In this document: piece by piece, positions 1 to 9,779 of the stretch
Position numbering within the stretch: position 1 is the first letter of the stretch
Layout: the number at the start of each line of letters is the position of its first letter
NCBI RefSeq assembly: GCF_932526225.1
Contig: NC_064044.1
Location: 12,538,084 to 12,602,083, forward strand
Reading direction: 5' to 3'
DNA from: Nematostella vectensis
Lineage: Eukaryota; Cnidaria; Anthozoa; Actiniaria; Edwardsiidae
DNA: 64,000 bases
Notes under the pieces: model-generated
What the model was told of the DNA's origin: nothing
Database searches by the model: none
What the model saw: the letters and a program-made list of their open reading frames with translations, nothing else
Made by a program: the position numbers and the translations under genes

Positions 1-162
1 TTAAATTTATTCAACACGGTAAAGAGCTCGACATGCAAATTTTACTTTTTTTTACCATGCGTCAGTGAGTTTGATATTTTTAAAAATATCAAACTCACTG
101 ACGCATGGTAAAAAAAAGTAAAATTTGCATGTCGAGCTCTTTACCGTGTTGAATAAATTTAA
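1..162. repeat. Perfect 162-bp palindrome, no spacer
   Basis: Bases 1-81 are the exact reverse complement of bases 82-162, with the centre at TTTTT|AAAAA and no loop. The arms include matching runs of eight T and eight A. Because the palindrome starts at the first base, it may extend to the left. It could be a foldback element, or an assembly or cloning hairpin artefact. No gene overlaps it. Confidence 0.95.
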
Positions 163-357
163 CAAATTTCCCATAGTTTTCCGTGGTATGTACTCTTATA
201 CAAAATCATTTTTTTGAGTATTGCATTTCATCTTGAATGGATTAGCGGAGCGCTTCTTAAGCGCTTTGCCACGTTTACAGAAAGCATATGATTTGGGTTG
301 CAATCCCGCCCACTTTAAACTTAATCATCACTTTACTTTTACCTGCCTTTGCTTTAC

Positions 358-571
358 CCTGCTTGAACTCGTCAAGAAGAACTGGGAAAATAGTACCATA
401 GGTTTGTGAACAACTGACAATCAGCACACTGACCACAAAAGCAGCAGCGCAAACGCTCCAGGCTCGCGGGCCGTCATGAGAAATCCCCCCCCCATCTCGA
501 CTACGGCTAGGATCTCCGTCAGAGACATTATTACTTTCGCAGTAACCTTCAGTCTTCCCGGCAGAGTCCAT
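358..571 (-). CDS. Monocarboxylate-transporter-like MFS protein, first coding exon (partial)
   Basis: The ATG at 569-571 opens a reading frame encoding a short polar N-terminus of about 32 residues. A motif DGPRAWSVCAAAFVVS and a hydrophobic segment follow, ending in GTIFPVLLDEFKQG. This layout (DG-x-W near the start of the first membrane segment, then a GxxFPxLLxEF-like end) is typical of SLC16 / monocarboxylate transporters, which carry small organic acids across the plasma membrane. The exon ends at CAGG|GTAAAG (last base 358, phase 1). A second GTAAAA donor 15 nt further on (last base 343) is in the same phase and would add five residues. The remaining exons lie off the left edge, so substrate and subfamily cannot be judged. 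Confidence 0.6.
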
Positions 572-599
572 TGCTTCTTCGTGACTTAAGTAGATGAAC

Positions 600-2115
600 A
601 GGTTTCTTTAGCCAAAAAACGTTCTCTCACAGAAACGCTTGCTTCGCAACCTTGAATTTGTTTTTACGCTCCGCTAGCGAGACATTCTTTGTCATAACTA
701 TTTCTAGGCTAAAGTCCCTGTTTTTCCTGTTTAAGTCATGAAATGGCCTCTGGCGGAAAAAAAATGGCAAATCGTTGTTTTCTTCTTATTTCTTCGCCAT
801 AAAACACAAAGAAACGCTTGCTACCAGGCTAAGTGAACCCTTAATAACTCACATTACCAGGATCTATTGCCAGAGTGTCGAGCACAAAGAAAGTCCAGGT
901 CTGGACTAGAGCTTTAAATAAATATAATAAAAGTTGCACGCGTCGCGTGCACGCGGGCGGGACCAGGAACGACAATATTTTTTTTTATGCGGCATAACCT
1001 CTATTGCTTTTTTATGTGTAATTCGCTTATGCTTTATAGTTTGTCTAAAATATCACGTTTGTTGCGAACGGGCCCCCCTGCAGCCCCCCCCCCCCCCTCC
1101 CCCAGGGTAGGGGCCTTTTATCTGTCTGTAATGAAAGTCTTGTAGAAAAAATCTGCCTTCTCCTCACCATCATTTCCCCTGGGAAACACTGGTCAATCTA
1201 TATTTAGTCTGTTTCTAAAACGTTCTCTGATTGGCTTCTAAACCACTATTTTGAAACACTCTTCTGAAGCGAAATCCGGCTCGTTTCAGCAGAGGTTGAT
1301 GTGTGGAGCAAAGTAAACGAGCGACACAGAAAGCTCTACGCAGGAGGGTACCCAAGTGCAAACTTGTAGCGATGAGCACTCTAATGCACCGAAAAGATAA
1401 TTTATCATTTTTAAAATTTTTTTGGGGCACCTGCCCCCTAGTGCCCCACCCCTTGCCACCGCCCTGGCAAAGAAGCCTACATTGTATAACCTTTAAGAAT
1501 TGATGGATTCTTTGGTCAATTCTTTATTTATTGTTCTATCAAATGATATTAGATTCGTACAAATAGCATCAAATACATTTCGCTTTCGAAATTTGAAAGC
1601 TTATCTTCGCTTTTGTGTTATAAAGAATTTAACCTGGTGTTAATACATGTTCATAGCATAATTTAAAGAGAGCAAATAGCGACTCCCGCCTTATCAACGC
1701 GCCGTTGGACATATTGAGATTGTTTGTTTTATTGTTGGGTACCCTTTGTTTTACTTTGTGCCAAGCAAAATCCCAGAATTCATAGATCCGACATAGCAAA
1801 CACACGCGCACGAATACCCAATCAGGAAAGAGATGATGCAATAACAGCCATGTGGCACACAAATGTCCAACAAAAAGTCGGCAATCGGCGGCAAAAAAGA
1901 TAAGTTTGAGATATTTTTTGCGAATCTGGAAAAGCAAATAAGCATTTTCCGGTCAGAGTAGAAAGTGCTAGCCCTGTTTTCTTTGACTGGCCACTTTTAG
2001 CATAGAGTGGGGACTTAAATTGCAGAAAAAATAAAACGTAAAATTTACTACGAAGAAACAAAAAACAAAAAGCAAACAAACCACATATACAAGAGCAGTG
2101 TGTAAGTCCTACCAT
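600..2115. other. Gene-free spacer with dispersed repeat fragments
   Basis: I see no gene here. Copies of a dispersed motif AGAAACGCTTGCT with variable flanks occur near 625 and 806, and again near 10595 and 11520. A run of C's lies at about 1080-1105. Minus-strand ORFs of 60-100 codons between 1629 and 2115 look like no family I recognise. Part of this stretch (about 1790-1870) reappears in inverted orientation at about 2320-2395, sharing CTGATTGG-TATTCGTGCGCG and GTCGGATCTATGAAT. Confidence 0.5.
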
Positions 2116-2134
2116 TAAACTTGTGCTTGATATT

Positions 2135-2275
2135 TTTAGTATTCGCCGTTTTAGTATTCCCCCTTTTAGAGATTCCCCGTTTTAGTATTCCCCGTTTTAG
2201 AGATTCCCCGTTTTAGAATTCCCCGTTTTATCGTTCCCCGTTCCCCGATTTCCCGTTCCAGTTTTAGAGATAGCC
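2135..2275. repeat. Short tandem repeat, TTCCCCGTTTTAGAGA-type
   Basis: Degenerate units of about 15-16 bp alternate between TTCCCCGTTTTAGTA and TTCCCCGTTTTAGAGA. They decay to CGTTCCCCGTTCCCCG at the right end. The array lies just upstream of the zinc-finger pseudogene. Confidence 0.75.
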
Positions 2276-2531
2276 CATCCGACATGTTGTACAATTTGTG
2301 GGACTTTTGTGGGACATTTGAGTTGCACTTCGCTGGCTTCTATTTGCTGCTTTCTGATTGGATATTCGTGCGCGCGTCGGATCTATGAATGCCTCACTAA
2401 AAGTCTTCCAAATGGCGTTCAAGCACAAAACACGAAGAGAGAAATCGAAAAATATCCATCATTCATATCACATACCTGGCAAATCTATAAAAGATCAGTT
2501 GCACAATGAGGAACATTCTACAGAGTATTAA

Positions 2532-3101
2532 CAGGAGAGCGAAGAACTCGACAAAAGCGAACGGACACGTGAAAACAGAAGTTTCGAGTTTGACCTCTGT
2601 GGTAAATGCTTCAGTCATTCAGGACATCGCAACGTACATAGAAGGACACATTTGGGTGAGAAGCCGTACAAATGTGAACAGTGTGGCAAATGCTTTAAAC
2701 AGGCTGGACACCTCAAGAGACATGCTCTCACGCATACTGAAGAAAAGCCACATCAGTGTCCTCAGTGTGGTAAATTCTTTGCACAGGCTAGACACCTCAA
2801 GACACATGCTCTCACACATACATGAGAAAAGCCACATCAGTGTCCTCAGTGTGGTAAATTCTTTGCACAGGCTAGACACCTCAAGACACATGCTCTCACA
2901 CATACAGGAGAAAAGCCACATCAGTGTCCTCAGTGTGGTAAATTCTTTGCACAGGCTAGACACCTCAAGACACATGCTCTCACACATACAGGAGAAAAGC
3001 CACATCAGTGTCCTCAGTGTGGCAAATGCTTTGCACGGGCTGGAAACCTCAAAAGACATGCCAATACACATATTGGAGAAGAGGCACACCAGTGTCCTTA
3101 A
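2532..3101 (+). pseudogene. C2H2 zinc-finger gene remnant with an in-frame TGA
   Basis: One plus-strand frame encodes a run of classical C2H2 fingers: a first degenerate finger that has lost its first cysteine, then five with the CxxCGKxF...HxxxxH pattern and TGEKP-like linkers, ending in HQCP and TAA at 3099-3101. The frame is closed upstream by TAA at 2529-2531 and broken in the middle by TGA at 2823-2825, where the sister repeats have GGA (linker Gly). The three middle fingers are nearly identical 84-bp units, so the array was recently copied or homogenised. I see no in-frame ATG after the upstream stop. AATAAA follows at about 3137. It is most likely a pseudogene. A gene using an upstream exon and reading only as far as the TGA is possible but less likely. 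The long ORFs in the other frames and on the other strand are shadows of the finger repeat. Confidence 0.75.
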
Positions 3102-4470
3102 GTCTTTCATTACTATTACGCCCTGAGACGCCTGTAAAATAAAGGCCCAACTCCAAAACGTCAGAAATGTAAAATAAACATCACCAGACCCGGATACTCA
3201 TGGATTCCTCCAAGGCATAGACGACCTTCAAAAGCGCATCGAAGCAATGTAATAGAATTGACTCTTTTGACAAAATATCAACCTTGATTTCTGACCAATT
3301 CGTAAACAAATGCTTAAAATAAGAAACATTTCTTACCAAAAAAGACACAAAATTCCGAACTACAAATAGAGACAAGCAAACACAGATCAAGTCACAAATA
3401 TCTGCCAACCCCCAGACTTGAAAAACCGGGATATTATTTTAGGGGGGGGAGGGGGTACAGGATGAGGGGGGGGGGGTGGGGTGGGTGGATTAGCAAATCA
3501 CAAGAGTTTTGCTCGAAGATGTGTGTGTTCTTTTGTTCTCTTATTGTTGTTGGGTACCCAGTGGTAAAGCGAAAGAAAAAATGATGAGTAAAATAAGCCT
3601 CCAGAAATTCATTCAACTTTGTAACACAATATTCTGAATAATATATGCAATCGATATTACGCTTGTACAATCTCCGTTTATATCTATTTGATAAAATATG
3701 ATAATGTTCCCTTTCGAAATTACTTGTGTTGCAATTACTTTTTGGTAATATACTAGATTGACTGGACTAATGGTTCGATGTCAAGAACATCAATTTCAAC
3801 TACTTTTTGAAAGGCCAGCATTTTTATTCCATAGTATCCTGACCACAGAGCGCCTAAAAATTCTCTTTGATGAGCCTTGAAGTTTGTATTGTGGCCGGCA
3901 TGATTTACAACGCCAACTTACAAACTTGCGCGAAAACGGCTCCAAAGTATGAGCTAATTTCTCAACAATTCGCACAAATATGGTCGCAAACTTGATTGGT
4001 CGATATACACCTATTTCAATTAACGTCGGTACGAAAGGCAAATGCCAAATGGCAGTTCTACGGCCGAAAGGTGCTTATGGGTATTGATTATTTGTGAAAA
4101 TAAAAATAGTAAATAAACTCAAGTGATGTCAGAACCATAAATTAATTACATTTAATGGATAGTTGTATGTTTTATCGATATGTTTTTGAATTTGGAGTAA
4201 ACATTTTGGGATTCATGGGTCCTTTCGATCGTAGAACTGCCGTTTGTCAATCGCCATTCGCCATTTGCACTGACAACGTTTTTTTGAAAAAGGTGTATGC
4301 AAGCATTTCAGTATTACGGTAGTCCTGTGGTCTGCAAGAAACGCCTGGAAAAGGCTCTATAAAACCTGAAAACGTCATAACTTGAATGCAAACTATAAGA
4401 ATTGCAGAACTTTGTGGCTAAAATCCAACTTCTACTTCAAAAACAACTAGACTGATTAAAATTTGGTCAT

Positions 4471-4560
4471 AAACCGGGGGGATTTAAGGTAAAACCGGGA
4501 GACCGGGAGTTTTGATAAAAAAAACCGGGAGTCTCCCGGTAAAACCGGGAGGGTTGGCAG
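4471..4560. repeat. CCGGGAG-rich repeat with a 17-bp palindrome
   Basis: The stretch repeats AAACCGGG(A/G)G five times within 90 bp. It contains the palindrome ACCGGGAGTCTCCCGGT at 4524-4540. It looks like the end of a dispersed repeat; no family is assigned. Confidence 0.6.
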
Positions 4561-6325
4561 GTATGAGATACCTTTATTGCGCCCCGTCAGGTCACATTTT
4601 ACAGCAATCAGTCACAATAATCAATACTAGAACCTCCATTAGAAGCGAGTCACCATGTTTAGCCTATTTTGCATGCCTGCACTGCATCATGGGAGTCTTG
4701 GAAACACCTTGACAGACAGAATCATAACAGTTTTTTTATGTCTCTTTGCCCCGAAGCCAAACAAAACATTTCCAGGTCCAAGGGACCCAGAATAAGCCTG
4801 AAAACAATTTTTGAATAAGGTTGGGTAGCAAAGATGGCCCACATTGGAGAGTATGAGGCCATTCACTAGAAAATTCCTTTCTCACTTGGTGAAGCCCAGA
4901 CAAGGAATTCATTGAATCAACCTCAGCGTGCAAACATTCATAAGCACAGCATTAAATAACCCCCTCCCCCAGCATTTTTATGTCAACATTCATCTGTTCC
5001 ATCCAAAATAGCCAGAAAGCAAACTTCAGAAATCCTCAAGAAATAAAAATTTCCAATGTCGACAGGTATGCTACTTTGGTTCATCCCATCGACTATTTTG
5101 TATTTTCAAGCAAATATATCCAAGTAATTTGAAAAAAAATTAAATGCTGATGAGTGACTCACTTGAACCAAGATGAATTTTCATGATTTTACATAGTTTT
5201 AGGGTACTGCCTTGTGAATTAAATGAATACTGTTTTGCACTGCCATGCTTAATTTTTTTCAAATATTGAAAAGTTATGCAGGAATAATCCTATAGAGTTG
5301 AAATTGACAAAAAAAAAAATCAGAAAAACAGGGCCTTTTTATTTCAATAAAGATATTGATTGATTCCAATAATTATATTTTAAAGGAAACATCTAACATA
5401 ATGACTGACATATTTACCTTTTTAATGATACCAAGCTATTGCTGCAGACTTTAAAATGTCCTAGTATAAGATTTTGATACCCATTCATATAAATTGCAGG
5501 AGGTTTTGTTGGAATTTATGTAAAGTGTCTGACACCACCTTTTTGTTCAAATTAAAAGCATGTCTGGCATGATTTTTCAGTGACCGTATGTGAAAAAACA
5601 ATATTACCCGCTTTTAAGAACCAACAGCTTCTTATGTATAATGCTAAGTGGAATTTAACGCTGCAAGCAGGTTCTGATTTCTTTTTTTGCATGAAGAATT
5701 TTTAAGGTTAATTTCTATAAGCCTTCAAAATTTTAGGCTAAATACAAGTTCTTATGTAAATGTGGTTTGGATTTATCTTTTTAGGTTGCAGGTTCTTGTA
5801 AGTGGGTAAGTACTAATCGAAGCAATTTTAAGCTTTTATCAATAAAAACAAACACAGTTTCAATTTCATTGGATTGCGCTACTAAGACGCCCCCATCGAA
5901 CACGTCTCTTTTCTGACTACATTCGTGTCCAGTTAGTTACGATGTGATGGTCCACTAGCATAAGGGGTAGCAGAAGCGGAAAATTTTGAACACCCCTAAG
6001 GGAATGTTATGCAGTTATCTACTTTTATACCCCCCTCCCCCCAAGGCAAAGCTTCAAAGCCAAGTACCAGGCGTTTTCATCGGGTTACCTGCTGTTGGGC
6101 TTCCTGCAGAAATTCCAAAGTTATGGACACACGCATAAGTACATAAGTGTCCCCTCCCCAACCACTCACGGTGCGTCATCCATATAGATATCTTTTTTTG
6201 GTATTTTTTCGCGAAGTGAACGAATACTTTACAAATAATTATTTCCATCGAAGCTTATATATGTATATACATGGTATAAATCAACACACGGTTGAAAAGT
6301 TATGTTAAACGCCTCTGTGAATCAG

Positions 6326-6385
6326 TAGTTGCGCTGACGTTCGAGCTCCGACGAAGGGCTAACGCTCGAAACGTCAGCGCGACTA
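6326..6385. repeat. Stem-loop repeat with hammerhead-like core
   Basis: Two arms, TAGTTGCGCTGACGT and ACGTCAGCGCGACTA, pair with one mismatch around a 30-base middle. The middle holds CCGACGA (6348-6354), a short GGGC/GCTC stem with loop TAAC, and GAAAC followed by GTC. This order resembles a hammerhead ribozyme (CUGANGA, stem II, GAAA, GUC), but the core has C in place of the U of CUGA. Hammerhead motifs are known in Penelope-like retroelements, so this may be a decayed piece of one. Confidence 0.5.
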
Positions 6386-6648
6386 CTCTATTTCATATAC
6401 CTAATCAAACTTGTGTTGATTTATACCTTGTCTACACCACGCCTATGCAGACCATCTAGTTTTTCTACAGCTTGTCTTTAGTCTTTCTAGTTATACTATA
6501 TATATACATAGCTTTGTACAAGGACTTCATGTGCTGAACTATTATAGTTTGGTAGTATGATAGTTTCTTAGAAATATATTCTTAGAAATGATAATTTCAT
6601 GCCATGCGTAAACTATACACAGGAATACACAATCCTATTATGAGCCAT

Positions 6649-9600
6649 TCATGCATTCTTTTCTTCGTCCTCTTGGATTCTTCCACTGTTATCCAACTCG
6701 AAAACGGGATCCGAGCGATAGGTACCAGGCGAGCCAACCGAGTGACCATAGCATCGTCCCGCGGGACAACCCAATTTTACGAGACATCCCGCGGGACAAC
6801 CCGAACACGTCAAGGCCTTAACATCCCTTTTCTCTAAGCAAGAGCTTATTGCAGTTAACACGCTTGCAGTGACGGTGAGGCCCAGCATTATAACAATGAG
6901 ACGCACCCAGATATACCCCGGATTTTTAGAGTGCCCTCCGGGGACTATATCCCCATATCCGATGGTGGTAAAAGTTATGAACCAAGCGTACGTCCCTTCA
7001 AGATATGTGCCCTCCTCATTGGTGTATATCCAAGCCCCTATGCAGATCATGAAGATGAAACTGATCAAAGTTCCCAGCACGCATTTTTCCTCCTGGTACA
7101 CCACCTCTTTTCCCGACGTGCATTTCGATTCTACGGCTTTAATAGTCGCTGATACAAGAGCATGATGGGATTTACCCAGGGCCTGAAGAAGCAGCGCTGC
7201 CACAGGGATCCCGAATAGCGCGTAGAAGATGCACAAAAGACGTCCACCATCTGTTTTAGGGGTAATTGTCCCGTAACCTGAAATAAAAGTAAATGTTTTG
7301 TTATTTAGCTGCTGGTAAAAGCAAATCTAAAAAAAATGTTGTTTTTGTTAGGTAAAGTTTCGAATTACACTCTGACCGCTGGACAGAGAAATAATGAATC
7401 GAGGACGCGTAAATACAACTCAATATCAGGCGTCCTACAGGTCGTCCGGGCTGCATTGAATTTGATAAGAATTCACTCATTTTTTTTCCTATTTATTCTC
7501 CCTGGTCGTATAGAAATTGGATTTCGTGGTAAATAGCTGCGTCCCGTGGTCAGACATGAGTCATATTTCTATGTTCTCCCGTGGTCAGACATAAGTCATT
7601 TTCTATGTTCTCCCGTGGTCAGAAATGAGTCATTGCGCACGCAACAGCCATGCAGCCGTCCCCAAGAAGAGTGCAACTACGACAGCGACATTCCAGGATT
7701 TACCCTCAATTTTAAACTAATTTCGATAAAATTGACTGGTTTTTTGTAGTCCCAAAAAACTATAGGCAAGCGTAGAATCCTACTTTTCACATAGAGAACA
7801 AGGATAGTCTAGTTTTCAGCGCACACGTTCCCGCCCTCGTTAACGCTAGACCGTAAAACTGTGAGTTTTCACGTTGTAAAAGGAAAACGGCTATATAAGA
7901 CAGAAGCCATTTCAGAATGCATTTCACGTTTGACTTATTGAATTTTCAGTTGTTTTCTGCCGTCGCCGTTCGCGTTGCCGATGGGCTGCAAAGCGGGCAT
8001 TTCCTTTTCACGCGTAAAGCGACATTAATAGCATGATAATCGCCGAACCGTGTAGTAAGAAAGTCTCTTTTTGTTCGAAGTCGAACAATTGTATACAATT
8101 GCAATACCTTCTTTGGTAAACAGTCAATTCGATATGATGAATGAATAGATTAAAAACAAGAAAGACAGTAACAAAAGAAGTGGAACCAGTCAAAGGACGC
8201 ACCTTTTTTTAAATTATGCAAAATAAAGATGCCCTTAATATTCAACGTTAAAGTTGATAACTGAAACTCTTTTCAAGACTCCATTTTCTTAAACAAACGA
8301 AAAGCTATAAAAAAAGTGAAAGTTTTTGTATTGACAAATCTAAGAACGTTTTATTTGAGATATTAATAGATTCTCTTGCAAGCCGTTTCCAATTAAATTA
8401 TAGTGTAAGTCATTCATTTTTTTTTTATCTATTTGATGAACTGTTTTCGAACTGTGGTTGAATGATACCAGTCGCGCAGTTGTGTTCTAAACAGCTAAAT
8501 GTTCTATTGACTCAACTGTCGTGAAAATAATGTACCGGAAACCATAGAAAGGTTGTATATTACGAGCTTAATTCGAGCGTGTTTATATTCTGTGAATAAA
8601 CAGGACATGTAAACTGCATTGAGAATATCCCCAGGAACCATTAAATCTTATATTTTCAAAATATCCCGTAAAGCATGCGCAAATAACCCATCCTAAAGCT
8701 CAATTTTCTTCATAACCTGTTTTTATTCATTTTAGTAATTGCTGTAATGATTCTTTTTTTCTTAATTTTCTCTCCTTTTTTCGTAATTACAATGTATTTC
8801 CCTTCAATTTTAGTTTTTCTCCTTTAACCAAAACAAATAATCGAAATTTCATTCTTACTGCTTTATCTCCACGTCTCCATGGGGAAGGCATGAAAATGCA
8901 GAAAAAAGATTATTAACATAGAATGAAACAGCAAGAAGTCTTTGCTAGTTTGAATTGAATTGAGTTCAACGTTATCACGGAAACCAAAAACAGGATGGGA
9001 ACAAACATTATCCACCTTTGTTGGTCGCCAAGAATACTAATAACTGATAAATTCTAGTATATGTATTATCGCATTTAAAAAGAAACAAAAACCAATTATA
9101 CCTTTCTTCCACGATCTACATTAAATGAGCATAAATGCTAATATTTATGACTGGAAAGCAATTAAGCGTTTATATACATCTATATACAAAACTCGTTTCA
9201 ATTGAGAACTGTATAGAAAATGTTTCATCCTTTTGGAAATAAGACCTTAATGTAGAAATAAATAGATGCCAAACGACAGAGAAAAAACTTGACGTTTCGT
9301 TCAAAAGCGCAAAGCTTGTTCTGTCCCCTGTTCTAATCATATACAATAACAATGCTTTTTATACCTATCTCGTTTTTCTTTTTTCCTTTCTGGAATAAGT
9401 TAATGTTGTCCTTTAAAGAATGGGGGGGGGGGGGGGGGGGGAACTTTGTTTACACGACACAAATAACGACATAACATGCAACATGAAAATTACCGATTGT
9501 TGTAACGGTTTGCAAGGTGAACTCGAACGTATTGAATGGATCCCATTCAACTGAAGGATTTGCATGCGCCTGGACAGCGATTGACACAAACTGGGAAAAC

Positions 9601-9779
9601 TCCTCTTTGGACATGTTGAACTGTGTAGTCATGTTTTTCATCAACTTTTCTTGCATATGTTCCTTTTTTTTCTGCTCCGATAGTTGGTTATCCCCTTCGA
9701 GCCGCATAAAAGTCACCATTCCTATGCTGAGGTAGGCAATAAATAGGAGAGAACGTAGAAAGATTGTGAGAAGGGCCAT
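6649..9779 (-). CDS. Two-pore-domain potassium channel (K2P/KCNK family)
   Basis: Two exons (9494-9779 and 6649-7277, joined in phase 1) encode 304 residues, a normal length for the family. In order: first membrane segment right after the ATG at 9777-9779; an extracellular cap with two N-glycosylation sequons (NMT, NMS); pore 1 ending TTIGYG; a second segment (IFYALFGIPVAALLLQ); a third (LISFIFMICIGAWIY); pore 2 TTIGYGDIVPG; a fourth segment; and a short cytosolic tail with two GCPAG motifs. K2P dimers carry background K+ current across the plasma membrane. The intron splits the Gly codon of the first GYG, an intron position widely shared among K2P genes. The subfamily cannot be told by eye. 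The intron (about 2.2 kb) holds an AP-1-like repeat and a G20 run next to the donor. Confidence 0.92.
7543..7634. repeat. Three tandem copies of a 35-bp unit carrying AP-1-like sites
   Basis: The unit CCCGTGGTCAGACATGAGTC and its continuation to CTATGTTCT recur at 7543, 7578 and 7612. The first and third copies hold ATGAGTCAT, the AP-1 consensus palindrome; the second has ATAAGTCAT. The array lies in the K2P intron close to the 3' exon. Regulatory use is inference. Confidence 0.6.

Larger units (their letters stand above)
3102..6648. other. Gene-free interval between the zinc-finger remnant and the potassium channel
   Basis: No coding exon is recognised. The stretch is AT-rich and CpG-poor. 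It holds G-rich and C-rich simple runs (about 3440-3485), a block of CCGGGAG repeats (4471-4560) and a stem-loop repeat (6326-6385), described separately. Confidence 0.5.

Noticed and set aside
2506-3126. 206-codon plus ORF and 163-codon minus ORF over the zinc-finger remnant
   Set aside because: Off-frame readings of the 84-bp finger repeat; only the third frame gives C2H2 motifs.
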